Origin: Ignavibacteria bacterium
GTDB lineage: Bacteria; Bacteroidota; Ignavibacteria; Tepidaquicellales; Tepidaquicellaceae
Assembly (NCBI GenBank): GCA_028714695.1
Contig: JAQTLX010000005.1
Coordinates: 157,382 to 209,823 of the forward strand
Reading direction: 5' to 3'
Length of the DNA: 52,442 nucleotides
The translations under genes were made by a program, and so were the position numbers. A model generated the notes under the pieces. That model was given only the letters and a program-made list of their open reading frames with translations, was not told the origin of the DNA and made no database searches. Below, piece by piece: positions 1 through 9,313 of the stretch (the first letter of the stretch is position 1; each line of letters opens with the position of its first letter).

Positions 1-196
1 CGCCCCGATGGGGCTTAGAGATTTATTAACCTTATTTCTACCAAGATATCGCCCCGATGGGGCTTAGAGATTTATTAACCTTATTTCTACCAAGATATCG
101 CCCCGATGGGGCTTAGAGATTTATTAATTCCTTTTCTACAAAGATATCGCCCCGATGGGGCTTAGAGATTTATTAACCTTATTTCTACCAAGATTT
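1..196. repeat. Tandem array of four 49-bp hairpin repeats
   Basis: Four copies begin at 1, 50, 99 and 148 with an exact 49-bp period. Each carries the palindromic core GCCCCGATGGGGC followed by an AT-rich tail ending near CAAGATAT. The third copy has a slightly different tail (CCTTTTCTACAAAG). The array starts at the window edge, so it may be longer. The same core and period recur in inverted orientation at 36307-36368. There are no unique spacers, so it is not a CRISPR array. The remainder up to 308 is AT-rich and shows no gene. Confidence 0.9.
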
Positions 197-308
197 CATC
201 TAAAAAGTGCTAAGATTTAAACTTCTTACATTTTTAGTGTTTTCAACTTTAAATTTTAAATTGCAATTTTGCATTTTCAACTTTACACTTTAAACTATGT
301 TAATTGCT

Positions 309-1727
309 CTACAAACCGTACTTATCAATAAGAAAAATAAGCGAAGCCATAGCCGCGCTTCCCAATTGCATTTCCCTGCGGTTAACATTTTCAAATACAT
401 CGTTTCCTGAATGGTGATAATCAAAATATCTCTGTGAATCCACAACAAGCCCGATTAAAGGAATACCGGCTTTCTTGAGAAAACTTATATCAACTCCTCC
501 GCCGCCTTTCCTGAAATAAAACAAAAAATAAGGTTCAAAATCTTTCTGAAAACTTTTTAATTTTTCTACCTGCTCCGGCGTCCCGTCCATAGAAAAACCA
601 AACGGAACGAAACCGCCGCCGTCGGATTCAATAGCGGCAATATGTTTTTCGTTCTTCGTCAGTTCGGCGTACTTCCTTCCGCCCGCCTGATCTATTTCTT
701 CATCCATGAACGCAGCAAACCTGATAGTGTGTTTAGGCTTTATTCCGAGTTTCTGATAGAGACGCAAAACTTCGATGCCCTGTATCACTCCTGTTCCGTC
801 ATCATGCGCGCCTTCGCCCAAATCCCATGAATCAAGATGCCCGCCGACAAGTATTATTTCTTCCGGATGTTCGGAACCTTTTATTTCTCCGATAACATTA
901 TTTGAAGGCACGTCGGGATTCTGGCGACAGGTTGTTCTGAAATAAAATTTGAGGTTTTTAAAAAGACTGAGTTGTTTATCGAGTTCATCTGCTTCTTTGG
1001 TTGATATTCCCACAGCAGGAATTTTTGTCAGCGAGTCGTTATAATGCATAACACCCGTGTGAGGAAAATTATCGTGACTGACAGTTGCAGAACGAACAAC
1101 CACTCCGATTGCCCCGTACCTCGCTCCTTCGATTGCGCCTATGACACGCTGGTCAACTGAACTCCCGTATCCGTAACCCGTAGAGATTCCGCGCTCATCC
1201 GCGGCACGGTTAAAAAACACAATTTTACCTTCGATGTTCTCTCTTCCGAGTATTTTCAGTTCATCAAAACTTTTCACTTCAATAAGACTTCCGCTGATTC
1301 CGTTTTCTCCGGTGCCAACCGAAGTGCCGAGAGCACAGACATTGAATCCTATTCTCCCGATTTCATCCGTAAACGCATAAGCAATTTCCTTTTCACCCCT
1401 TACCCAGTTGCGGACCATCAAATCCTGTTTATAGACATTATCGATATTCATTTTCTTCAGCAAATCGAATACATAATTCACGCCATTTTCGGCATTCTTC
1501 GAGCCCGTCAGCCTGCCCCCTATAACCTTGCATAAATACATGAGATTTTCATACGATTCCGTGCCGACTAATGCTTCGGAATAAATATTCCGGATAACAA
1601 GTGAATCTTCCGGTGTCGAGACAGGATTATTTCTGTCTTCGAATCCGTAAATTAAGCCGAGAAACAGAAACAATATCGCTGCATATTTCAGTTTATTCAT
1701 TATTTCAAACTTGTGCCTTTTCTTCAT
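309..1727 (-). CDS. Secreted M28-family zinc metallopeptidase
   Basis: Predicted exported di-zinc exopeptidase of the M28 family (carboxypeptidase Q / aminopeptidase-like), 472 residues. A hydrophobic signal segment lies near residues 13-28. A protease-associated type region occupies the middle and the catalytic domain the C-terminal half. Visible metal-ligand motifs are GGHLDSW (H297), AHDDGTG (D309), MDEE (E343/E344), ESDGGG (D369) and DYHHSGND (H438/H439), so all five expected ligands are present. It probably releases amino acids from peptides in the periplasm or outside the cell. A second in-frame ATG at 1700 gives a more usual short signal peptide and may be the real start. It stands alone, with the repeat array downstream and a repeat-rich gap upstream. 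Confidence 0.88.
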   Translation of the reverse strand: MKKRHKFEIMNKLKYAAILFLFLGLIYGFEDRNNPVSTPEDSLVIRNIYSEALVGTESYENLMYLCKVIGGRLTGSKNAENGVNYVFDLLKKMNIDNVYKQDLMVRNWVRGEKEIAYAFTDEIGRIGFNVCALGTSVGTGENGISGSLIEVKSFDELKILGRENIEGKIVFFNRAADERGISTGYGYGSSVDQRVIGAIEGARYGAIGVVVRSATVSHDNFPHTGVMHYNDSLTKIPAVGISTKEADELDKQLSLFKNLKFYFRTTCRQNPDVPSNNVIGEIKGSEHPEEIILVGGHLDSWDLGEGAHDDGTGVIQGIEVLRLYQKLGIKPKHTIRFAAFMDEEIDQAGGRKYAELTKNEKHIAAIESDGGGFVPFGFSMDGTPEQVEKLKSFQKDFEPYFLFYFRKGGGGVDISFLKKAGIPLIGLVVDSQRYFDYHHSGNDVFENVNRREMQLGSAAMASLIFLIDKYGL

Positions 1728-2224
1728 TTTTTTTAAAAACTAAATTTACATTTATACGAACTATCGCTTTATTTATTATTTCCGCGTTGCGCTGTTTTTT
1801 CAATTTCAAAAAACAAATTTATATATAATACGAATTAAAAGAAACCTAAGTTATATTTCTTTGCTCAAAGTTTATTTTTTTGAAGATATAAAAACCCATT
1901 CAGTCTTTCCCTTCTTTCCCGCGAGATACAAAAAGTCTTTCTCTGTGAACCTCTGTGCACACTCGGTGTCTCTCTGTGATACCGCTCTAAAATCTTTTCC
2001 GTTCTTTCCTTCTTTCCCGCGGCCGAAGGCTCGCCGAGGCGAGGCGAGGATATATACGTACGTTCTTTTCTTTATTCGTTTTTAAATCTGTGTTAATCTG
2101 TGGCAAGATACGTTTTTTCTGTGTACCTGTTCTTGCGTATTCCAAAATAAATCTTATATTGAAATTATTTTATATATATAATGTTAAACTAAATGTATAA
2201 TTAAAGTACATAATTGGAAAACAT
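1728..2224. repeat. Intergenic region with degenerate dispersed repeat (family C)
   Basis: This 497-bp gap separates the divergent M28 and dapE genes. Positions about 1900-2110 carry phrases such as CTCTGTGATACCGCTCT, CCGCGGCCGAAGGCTCG and TTAATCTGTGGCAAGATA. Reverse-complemented, these match the phrases at 16611-16715, 38518-38592 and the array at 52085-52442. I see no coding potential in it. The last ~120 bp before dapE are AT-rich and presumably hold the operon promoter, but no box pair is convincing. Confidence 0.7.
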
Positions 2225-3223
2225 ATGATAGATTTCTTGATTAAAATACTCGAAATAGATTCAACTTCCGGAAAAGAAGAAACCGCCGCGGAGTTTATCG
2301 CGGAAAACTTCAAACCCGCGAAAGCATCGCTCGAGATTCAGAATATACCTAACGGAAAGAAGAACGTTTTCTTCAAATGGGGAAAACCAAAAATTATTTT
2401 CTGCTCTCACCTCGATACGGTTCCTCCGTACATTCCGCCTAAACTCGAAAACGGAGTTTTAAAAGGACGCGGAGCATGCGATGCAAAAGGACAGATAGCG
2501 GTTATGTATGAAACCTGCCGGCTGCTAGAACAGGAAGGCAAAACAAATTTCGGTCTTCTAATGCTTGCAGGCGAAGAGATCGGCTCTTACGGCGCAATCG
2601 AAGCGAATAAATTAATAAAGGACTGCCAATTCGTTATTGTCGGCGAACCGACTGAAAATAAAATCATAGAAGCGGGAAAAGGAAACCTCCTTTTCGAAGT
2701 TGCTATCAAAGGGAAATCCGCGCACTCGGGCTATCCGGAAAAAGGCGACAACGCAGTCGAAAGAATGAGAGTCTTCCTGAATAAATTAAGCGAACTTGAA
2801 TTTCCTATTGACGACGTTCTCGGAAAAACAACTTATAACATCGGCTTGCTTTCGTCGAACAATGCGCATAACGTAATTTCCGATTTCGTGAAATTCAAAA
2901 TATTCTTCAGAACAACTTTTGCTTCGCATCATATTCTTGAAGGAAAAATAAAAAACATTGCGGACGATAACACTGATTTGAGAACCATTTACGGCGACGA
3001 ACCTATAGAGTTTTATTCCCCGGACGGATTTGAAAAAGGAATTGTTTCTTACGGAAGCGATGCCCCCGACCTCTATAATCTCGGCAGGAGACTGCTGTAC
3101 GGTCCGGGAACAATACTCGTCGCGCATACTGAAAACGAATTTGTTGAAATATCCGAACTCGAAAAAGCAGTTATAAATTTAAAAAACATTTTTTACAAAT
3201 TAGAAAAAGAAATTGAGCAGTAA
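2225..3223 (+). CDS. dapE: M20-family deacylase, probable N-succinyl-diaminopimelate desuccinylase (DapE-like)
   Basis: A zinc amidohydrolase of the M20/ArgE/DapE family. In this operon it most likely removes succinate from N-succinyl-LL-diaminopimelate in lysine and peptidoglycan precursor synthesis. Metal and catalytic residues are visible: SHLDTVPP (H62, D64), GRGACDAKGQ (D86), AGEEIG (E117/E118), GEPTE (E141) and VAHTENEF (H301). At 332 residues it is shorter than typical DapE (~375), resembling the compact LysK/ArgE-like members, so deacetylase or LysW-type specificity cannot be excluded by sequence. It is first in the dap operon and its end overlaps the start of asd. DapD two kilobases downstream makes the succinyl substrate, supporting the DapE role. 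Confidence 0.82.
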   Translation: MIDFLIKILEIDSTSGKEETAAEFIAENFKPAKASLEIQNIPNGKKNVFFKWGKPKIIFCSHLDTVPPYIPPKLENGVLKGRGACDAKGQIAVMYETCRLLEQEGKTNFGLLMLAGEEIGSYGAIEANKLIKDCQFVIVGEPTENKIIEAGKGNLLFEVAIKGKSAHSGYPEKGDNAVERMRVFLNKLSELEFPIDDVLGKTTYNIGLLSSNNAHNVISDFVKFKIFFRTTFASHHILEGKIKNIADDNTDLRTIYGDEPIEFYSPDGFEKGIVSYGSDAPDLYNLGRRLLYGPGTILVAHTENEFVEISELEKAVINLKNIFYKLEKEIEQ

Positions 3224-4253
3224 AATTAAAGTCGGAATACTTGGATGTACGGGAGCCGTGGGACAGAAACTTATTTCGCTTCTCGGAAATCATCCGCTCT
3301 TCAGGGTAACCGAAGTCGCGGCATCCGATAATTCCGCGGGAATAAAATATGCCGGTAGAGTTAACTGGAAAGAATCTTCCCGTATACCTGATTCAGTGAA
3401 AGAACTGACAATAAAGAAATGCAGCGATGTACTCGATGCTGAATTATTATTTTCAGGTCTTGATTCGTCTGCAGCAGGCGGAATAGAAGATTATTATGCA
3501 GGTAAAGGTTATGTTGTAGTCAGCAATTCTAAAAATCACAGAATGGGCAGTGACATTCCTCTCATAATTCCGGAAGTGAATTCCGAACATTTCGGATTAA
3601 TAGAAAAGCAAAAAGAAAAATACAATAGCGGCGGATACATTGTTACAAACCCTAACTGCTCTACCGTTGTTCTTGCCGTTACATTATTTCCTGTTTATAA
3701 AAACTTCGGACTTAAAAAAGTTCTTGTTACAACAATGCAGGCGGTTTCAGGCGCGGGTTATCCCGGAATTTCTTCTATGGATATTCTCGGAAACGTTATA
3801 CCTCACATAAATGACGAAGAAGAAAAAATGCAGATTGAGCCTTTGAAGATTTTCGGAAAGTTCGAAGACGGGAAAATCAAGTTCGCCGATTTTAAAATAT
3901 CCGCTATGTGCAACAGGGTTCCTGTCCGCGACGGACATACAATGTCGATTTCTTTCGAAACGGAAAAACGTGCTTCGAAAGATGAAATTATTTCCGCTCT
4001 CGGCAGTTACGATAATTTGAATCTGCCTTCATCGCCGGAGTTAGTTTTAAAATATACGGATGACCCGTTCAGACCACAGCCTCTGCTTGATATAGACACA
4101 GGAAACGGAATGACGGTTACCGCGGGTAATCTTCGCAAGTGCGGTGTATTGGAATGGAAAATAAATGCATTCGGTCACAATACGATAAGGGGCGCGGCGG
4201 GCGCGGCAATTTTAAATGCGGAATACCTTATAAAAAATAATTTGGTTAAATGA
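3213..4253 (+). CDS. asd: Aspartate-semialdehyde dehydrogenase
   Basis: Reduces L-aspartyl-4-phosphate to aspartate semialdehyde with NADPH, the second step toward lysine, threonine and methionine. The N-terminus has the nucleotide-binding motif GILGCTGAVGQ (residues 8-18). The catalytic cysteine lies in TNPNCST (C149) and the acid-base histidine in VRDGHT (H242). The motif pattern and 346-residue length fit the archaeal/fungal-type Asd subgroup. The start is a TTG codon at 3213 lying inside the last codons of dapE (11-bp overlap), implying translational coupling. It ends in a 4-bp ATGA overlap with lysC. Confidence 0.93.
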   Translation: MSSKIKVGILGCTGAVGQKLISLLGNHPLFRVTEVAASDNSAGIKYAGRVNWKESSRIPDSVKELTIKKCSDVLDAELLFSGLDSSAAGGIEDYYAGKGYVVVSNSKNHRMGSDIPLIIPEVNSEHFGLIEKQKEKYNSGGYIVTNPNCSTVVLAVTLFPVYKNFGLKKVLVTTMQAVSGAGYPGISSMDILGNVIPHINDEEEKMQIEPLKIFGKFEDGKIKFADFKISAMCNRVPVRDGHTMSISFETEKRASKDEIISALGSYDNLNLPSSPELVLKYTDDPFRPQPLLDIDTGNGMTVTAGNLRKCGVLEWKINAFGHNTIRGAAGAAILNAEYLIKNNLVK

Positions 4254-5617
4254 TAGTAATGAAATTCGGCGGGACGTCTGTGGGCGGCTCAGCCGCTATA
4301 AGCAGACTGGTACAGATAGTTAAATCAAGGATTCGCAGAAATCCCGTGATTGTTGTTTCCGCAATTTCACAAGCAACAGACACGCTGCATAAAACCGCAA
4401 TGCTTTCCGCGGCGGGTGAATTCATCGCGGCAAAAAAATCATTGGGCGAACTGAAGATAAGACATCTGAATTTGTGCAGGGAACTTCTCGGAGAAAAATC
4501 TTTGAGTTACGGTAATACTGTCGAAAAAGTTAATGAATATTTTTCCGAACTGCTCGATTTGATTAAAGGCGTGAACCTGTTATCCGAACTTTCAGACAGA
4601 AGTCTTGCCAAAATTATTACTTACGGAGAATTGCTTTCTTCATATATAATATACGAAGTACTTAACGAGAACGGAATAAAATGCGGTATTGCAGACGCGC
4701 GTGATTTTATTTTTACCGACAATAATTATCTTAAAAGCGAACCTGACACTGATTTAATAAAAGAATATACGCCTTCCGTTATAAATGAAATTATGAAGGG
4801 ACACAATACGGTTATTACGCAGGGCTTCATTTCAAACACAATCGACAAAGTTACAACAACTCTTGGACGCGGCGGTTCCGACTTCACCGCTTCATTAATA
4901 GGCATGGCTCTCGACGCGGAAGAAATCGAAATATGGACGGACGTTGACGGAGTGCACACAGCCGACCCGAGAAAAGTTAAAAATACCAAAAGCGTTTCGG
5001 TGATGTCTTTCGAGGAAGCGGCTGAACTTGCGTACTTCGGCGCAAAGATTCTTCACCCTTCTACAATCCAGCCCGCGATAGATAAGAATATTCCGGTCAG
5101 GATACTGAATTCAATGTCGCCTGAAAGCGAAGGCACGCTTGTGCTCCGGGACGACAAAGTGAGAGAAAACGGCGTGCGTTCTATTTCATGCAAAGAAAAT
5201 ATAACGGTGCTTAATGTATTTTCGGCTAAAATGCTGAACTCTTACGGATTCCTCAGGAAACTTTTTGAAATATTCGATAAGCACAAAACGTCCGTTGATC
5301 TGATTACAACATCCGAAGTTAACGTATCGCTGACGCTCGACAGCGACGAACATCTGAATAAAATTGTGACTGAACTTTCATTGTTCTCGCGAGTGAGTGT
5401 TGAAAACGACAAAGCGCTTGTCTGCGTTGTCGGCAAGGATTTGAAAAACACAAAAGGCGTTACTGGAAGAATCTTCGGCGCAGTATGGAATTATAACATA
5501 ACGATGGTTTCGCAGGGCGCGTCGGCAATAAATATCAGTTTTGTAGTTAACAGAAGCGATCTTAACAACGTTTTGCAGGCGCTTCATGATGAATTTTTTG
5601 AAACGAAAGGAATGTAA
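4250..5617 (+). CDS. lysC: Aspartate kinase
   Basis: Phosphorylates aspartate, the committed step of the aspartate family pathway. The signature KFGGTSVGG sits at residues 5-13. RGGSDFTASL (around 213) and WTDVDGVHTADPR mark the nucleotide and substrate sites. The C-terminal ~150 residues look like paired ACT domains, the usual place for allosteric feedback by lysine or threonine. At 455 residues it is a monofunctional enzyme without a homoserine dehydrogenase fusion. It overlaps asd by ATGA and abuts dapB with no gap. An internal ATG at 4259 is less likely, because the MIVMKFGG start matches the family. Confidence 0.95.
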   Translation: MIVMKFGGTSVGGSAAISRLVQIVKSRIRRNPVIVVSAISQATDTLHKTAMLSAAGEFIAAKKSLGELKIRHLNLCRELLGEKSLSYGNTVEKVNEYFSELLDLIKGVNLLSELSDRSLAKIITYGELLSSYIIYEVLNENGIKCGIADARDFIFTDNNYLKSEPDTDLIKEYTPSVINEIMKGHNTVITQGFISNTIDKVTTTLGRGGSDFTASLIGMALDAEEIEIWTDVDGVHTADPRKVKNTKSVSVMSFEEAAELAYFGAKILHPSTIQPAIDKNIPVRILNSMSPESEGTLVLRDDKVRENGVRSISCKENITVLNVFSAKMLNSYGFLRKLFEIFDKHKTSVDLITTSEVNVSLTLDSDEHLNKIVTELSLFSRVSVENDKALVCVVGKDLKNTKGVTGRIFGAVWNYNITMVSQGASAINISFVVNRSDLNNVLQALHDEFFETKGM

Positions 5618-6313
5618 ATGAAAGCAGTAATTCTGGGATACGGAAAAATGGGACGGGAAATTGAAACCGTGCTGAACTCCCGCGGACACGAATGCATTGG
5701 CATTATAACAGACAGCGGTAAACTGAATTCCTCTGCCTATACGGATGCCGTTTGCATTGAATTTACAACACCCGATGCGTTCAGGAGCAATTACAAAATG
5801 ATTGCGGATAATTTCCGCGCCGCCGTGGCGGGCACAACCGGCTGGCTCGATATACTCGGTGACGTAAAGAAATATTTCAGAGAGAAAAACAAAACTCTTA
5901 TTTACGCCAGCAATTTTTCAATTGGCGTGAATATGTTTTTTAAGATTAATGAACTCTCTGCAAAACTTATTTCTTCTCTGGCTGAATATGATTCGTATAT
6001 ACTTGAACTTCATCACAGCCGGAAACTCGACTCTCCTTCGGGTACTGCAAAAACAATCGGAAGTATTTTAAAGGAAGTTCTCGGAAAAGAAGTTGATATT
6101 CAATCGATACGAAGCGGTAATATTCCGGGAATACACGAAACGGGTTTCGAATCCGATGTTGACAGAATCATATTGAGACACGAAGCGTTTTCAAGAAAAG
6201 GATTTGCAGAAGGCGCAGTTACGGCGGCGGAATGGACTTCAGAATTAAAAGGCGTGTTTGAATTCCGGGAAATTTTAGAAAAGAAATTTAAAACAATATT
6301 AAATAATGATTGA
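5618..6313 (+). CDS. dapB: 4-hydroxy-tetrahydrodipicolinate reductase
   Basis: Reduces the DapA product to tetrahydrodipicolinate with NAD(P)H. An N-terminal dinucleotide-binding segment GYGKMGREI (residues 8-16) is followed by AGTTGW (71-76). The catalytic signature ELHHSRKLDSPSGTA starts at residue 130, with the key H132/H133 and K136. At 231 residues it is shorter than the E. coli enzyme (273), as in many Bacteroidota-like lineages. It begins immediately after the lysC stop and overlaps dapA by 8 bp, consistent with one coupled transcript. Confidence 0.94.
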   Translation: MKAVILGYGKMGREIETVLNSRGHECIGIITDSGKLNSSAYTDAVCIEFTTPDAFRSNYKMIADNFRAAVAGTTGWLDILGDVKKYFREKNKTLIYASNFSIGVNMFFKINELSAKLISSLAEYDSYILELHHSRKLDSPSGTAKTIGSILKEVLGKEVDIQSIRSGNIPGIHETGFESDVDRIILRHEAFSRKGFAEGAVTAAEWTSELKGVFEFREILEKKFKTILNND

Positions 6314-7187
6314 AATCAAAGGATGCGGGACGGCGCTCGTAACGCCGTTCGAAAAAAATCTCGACGTTGACTATAATGCATTCAGAAAACTCGTCAGACG
6401 GCAGATAGCGGGCGGAATACACTTTCTTGTGCCGCTAGGCACAACGGGCGAAACGCCGTGCCTCGAAGAGAACGAGAAAATTCATATTCTCGAAATCACG
6501 GTTGAAGAAGCCGGAAAGAGAATTCCCGTTATTACGGGAGCAGGCTCAAACAACACTAAAGAAGTCATTCGAAATATGCAGGTGCTCGGAAAAACGGGAG
6601 TCGATGCATTTCTTATCGTAACTCCTTATTACAACAAGCCGACACAATCAGGGCTTTACAATCATTTCAAAGCGGCTGCAGAGTCAACCGATAAACCGAT
6701 TATAATGTACAACGTTCCCGGCAGAACTTCCGTCAATATGTCTGCCGAAACATGTTTAAAACTTGCTGAAATAAAAAATATAATTGCCGTCAAAGAAGCG
6801 TCAAGCAATTATTCGCAGATAAGCGAAATTATTCGCAATGCTCCAGAAGGTTTCAACGTTCTCTCGGGCAATGACGATGAAACTCTTTCCCTGTGCGCAA
6901 CCGGGGCAAGCGGGGTTATCAGTGTTGCTTCAAACATCGCGCCTGAATTATTGTCGGGATTCGCGAACAAACTAATGGAGGGCGATTTCGAAGATGCGGC
7001 AGATATACATCACAAACTTATGCCTTTGTTCAAGAACTGCTTTATCGAAAGCAATCCTATACCGGTAAAATCGGCATTGCACATAATGGGTCTTATGGAA
7101 AATACTTTACGCCCGCCGCTGTATGCTTCTGAAAAAAAGACTGACGAAATCATGAAACAAACACTTAAAGATTTAAACCTTATATAA
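6306..7187 (+). CDS. dapA: 4-hydroxy-tetrahydrodipicolinate synthase
   Basis: Condenses pyruvate with aspartate semialdehyde in a TIM-barrel class I aldolase reaction. Visible signatures are PLGTTGETPCL (T46/T47), YNVPGRTS (Y135) and AVKEAS with the Schiff-base lysine K163, matching the spacing of the E. coli enzyme. The length of 293 residues is normal. It overlaps the end of dapB and is followed after one base by dapD. The clear succinylase-branch neighbours make a sialate or other NAL-family aldolase role unlikely. Confidence 0.95.
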   Translation: MIEIKGCGTALVTPFEKNLDVDYNAFRKLVRRQIAGGIHFLVPLGTTGETPCLEENEKIHILEITVEEAGKRIPVITGAGSNNTKEVIRNMQVLGKTGVDAFLIVTPYYNKPTQSGLYNHFKAAAESTDKPIIMYNVPGRTSVNMSAETCLKLAEIKNIIAVKEASSNYSQISEIIRNAPEGFNVLSGNDDETLSLCATGASGVISVASNIAPELLSGFANKLMEGDFEDAADIHHKLMPLFKNCFIESNPIPVKSALHIMGLMENTLRPPLYASEKKTDEIMKQTLKDLNLI

Positions 7188-7188
7188 A

Positions 7189-8016
7189 ATGACAGACTTA
7201 AAAAACAGGTTCGAGGAATTTTTAAAATCAGGCAATACGGACAAAGAAAAATCGTATTTAATATTTTCCGAAATTAGAACCGCGCTGGAAAAGGGCGAAA
7301 TTAGAACGGCGCAAAAAATTAAAGATACATGGGTTGTCAACTCATGGGTTAAGGAGGCGATACTCTGGGGATTTAGAATCGGCGTTCTTTCCGGTTCTGA
7401 TGGATTGCCAAATAAATTTTTTGATAAAAATACGCTGCCTGTTCAGGATATAAGTCTCGGTAATAAAATCAGAATCGTACCCGGCGGCTCATCCGTCAGG
7501 GGCGGCGCTTACGTTGCGCAGGGTACAATAATTATGCCGCCGTCGTATATCAATATAGGCGCTTATGTGGACGAAGGGTGTATGATTGATTCACACGCAC
7601 TTGTAGGTTCATGCGCGCAGGTCGGCAAGAAGGTTCATCTTTCCGCTGCATCGCAGATAGGCGGTGTTCTCGAACCGGCTGGAGCGCTTCCGGTTATAAT
7701 TGAGGATAATGTTTTCATCGGCGGAAACTGCGGTATATACGAAGGTACGATAATTAAACAAAACGCTGTTATAGGAACAGGTGTAATTCTGAATGCAGCA
7801 ACCCCCGTCTTCGATAATACAACGGGTGAATTTATTAAAAAGCAAAACGGCATTCCCCTGACTATTCCCGCTAATGCTGTCGTAATAGCAGGAAGCCGTC
7901 CGATTACGGGCGGACACGGACTCGCCAAGAATATTCACGTTTACTGCCCTGTTATTATTAAATACAGGGATGATAAAACAGGAAAATCAATTACACTTGA
8001 AGATATGTTGAGATGA
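7189..8016 (+). CDS. dapD: Tetrahydrodipicolinate N-succinyltransferase
   Basis: Transfers succinyl from succinyl-CoA to tetrahydrodipicolinate, committing the pathway to the succinylase branch. The C-terminal two thirds show hexapeptide-repeat character typical of a left-handed beta-helix: runs such as VRGGAYVAQGTIIMPPS, GAYVDEGCMI and NVFIGGNCGI. The length of 275 residues matches E. coli DapD (274). The ATG lies one base after the dapA stop, and the 3' end overlaps the lysA-like gene by 4 bp. Its presence implies a DapC aminotransferase and a DapE desuccinylase; candidates for both are in this window. Confidence 0.94.
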   Translation: MTDLKNRFEEFLKSGNTDKEKSYLIFSEIRTALEKGEIRTAQKIKDTWVVNSWVKEAILWGFRIGVLSGSDGLPNKFFDKNTLPVQDISLGNKIRIVPGGSSVRGGAYVAQGTIIMPPSYINIGAYVDEGCMIDSHALVGSCAQVGKKVHLSAASQIGGVLEPAGALPVIIEDNVFIGGNCGIYEGTIIKQNAVIGTGVILNAATPVFDNTTGEFIKKQNGIPLTIPANAVVIAGSRPITGGHGLAKNIHVYCPVIIKYRDDKTGKSITLEDMLR

Positions 8017-9227
8017 ATTACGAAGAATTAAAATATAAACTTTATACCGATACGAGCATTGACGCTCTTAAGAATATTTATTCGGAATATGAATCGCCTG
8101 TGTTTGTTTATTCGAAGAAAACGATTTCAAATTCTTACAGAAATTTGATTAATGCTCTTCCCGATAAATTCAAAATATTTTACGCGCAGAAAAGCAACCC
8201 CAATCCCGGAATATTAAAACACATCTCTTCTCTTGGGGCTGGATGCGACACTGCTTCGCTGGGCGAGATGAAATCGGCTCTGGAAGCGGGTTTCAATGAA
8301 AACAAAATAATGCTTACAGGTCCTGCAAAGACGGAAAATGAAATCAGGTTCGCGATTGAAAATAATCTTTCATCGATAAACGTTGAATCAGTTCAGGAAT
8401 TACTGCTCGTAAACAAAATCGCATCGGAACACGGAAAAACCGGGAATATACTTGTCCGTATTAATCCTCCTTATGAATCGGGCGAACCCGCAAGAATCAT
8501 AGGCGGAACGGGAATAAGCAAGTTCGGAATCGATATCGAGCAAATGGATGATTTTTTCAAATCGCTGAAAGATTTGAAAAATGTTTCTTTGAAAGGGATT
8601 CACATTTTCAACTCCTCCCAGATATTAAGCGGCAAGAAAATTTTCAACAACACAAAAAACGTAATCGATACCGCTGTATTGCTCAGCCGTGAATATTCTT
8701 TCGATATATCGCGGATAGACCTCGGAGGCGGATTCGGGACTCCATATTCGGAAAAAGAAAAACCGCTCGACACCGCTAAACTGGGAAATGATTTAAATGT
8801 TTTAATCGAATCGAAAAATTACAGAGATTTTCTTAAAGATGTAGATTTGATTTTTGAACCGGGAAGATATCTGAGCGGAAGAGCGGGAATTTATCTGACA
8901 AAAGTTCTATATAATAAAACATCGCGCGGCAAAAACATTCTTCTGATTGACGGAGGAATACATCATCTTCTGAGACCCGCGCTGATCGGTCAGCCGCATC
9001 CCGTTGTTAATCTGACGGCAGTGTTTGAAGACAGAAACGGCAGAGATGAATATATGATTGCAGGCCCGCTTTGCACTTCTTTCGATTCATTCGGCGAACA
9101 TATAATTCTGCCTGAGACAAAGCAGGGCGACATACTCGCGGTTATGAATGCAGGTGCTTACGGATTCACGGAGAGCATGCCTTTATTCCTTTCGCATCCG
9201 CAGGCTAAGGAAATTTTCACGGAATAG
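8013..9227 (+). CDS. lysA: Fold-type III PLP decarboxylase, probable diaminopimelate decarboxylase
   Basis: By context it performs the last step, meso-diaminopimelate to lysine. An alanine-racemase-like barrel carries the PLP lysine in FYAQKSNPNP (K60). LGGGFGTPY binds phosphate, EPGRYLSG is typical, and the C-terminal GPLCTSFD holds the second-site cysteine C354, followed by MNAGAYGF. The segment is CTS rather than the CES usual in LysA, and the usual HIGSQ-like segment reads HIFNSSQI. These details recall BtrK-like or exosortase-associated relatives, so substrate specificity is less certain than the fold. It is the last gene of the operon, followed by a strong terminator. Confidence 0.78.
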   Translation: MNYEELKYKLYTDTSIDALKNIYSEYESPVFVYSKKTISNSYRNLINALPDKFKIFYAQKSNPNPGILKHISSLGAGCDTASLGEMKSALEAGFNENKIMLTGPAKTENEIRFAIENNLSSINVESVQELLLVNKIASEHGKTGNILVRINPPYESGEPARIIGGTGISKFGIDIEQMDDFFKSLKDLKNVSLKGIHIFNSSQILSGKKIFNNTKNVIDTAVLLSREYSFDISRIDLGGGFGTPYSEKEKPLDTAKLGNDLNVLIESKNYRDFLKDVDLIFEPGRYLSGRAGIYLTKVLYNKTSRGKNILLIDGGIHHLLRPALIGQPHPVVNLTAVFEDRNGRDEYMIAGPLCTSFDSFGEHIILPETKQGDILAVMNAGAYGFTESMPLFLSHPQAKEIFTE

Positions 9228-9264
9228 TCGTTCGTTTATATATTAAATTCCTGTTCATATAAAA

Positions 9265-9290
9265 AAAAGACTGTCGTATGACAGTCTTTT
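9265..9290. terminator. Bidirectional intrinsic terminator between lysA and the aminotransferase
   Basis: Stem AAAAGACTGTC (9265-9275), loop GTAT, and the matching arm GACAGTCTTTT (9280-9290), with A and T runs on both flanks. This is an 11-bp perfect stem that can terminate the rightward dap operon and the leftward aminotransferase gene. Confidence 0.88.
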
Positions 9291-9313
9291 ATAAAAATAT
9301 TTTAAACGTGAAT

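Noticed and set aside
1..196. Possible CRISPR array
   Set aside because: The repeats are contiguous with no unique spacers and carry a short palindrome with an AT-rich tail. No cas genes are near.
2159..2182. TTGAAA / TATAAT promoter for the dap operon
   Set aside because: The boxes are only 12 bases apart, too close for a sigma-70 promoter, and the region is AT-rich enough for chance matches.
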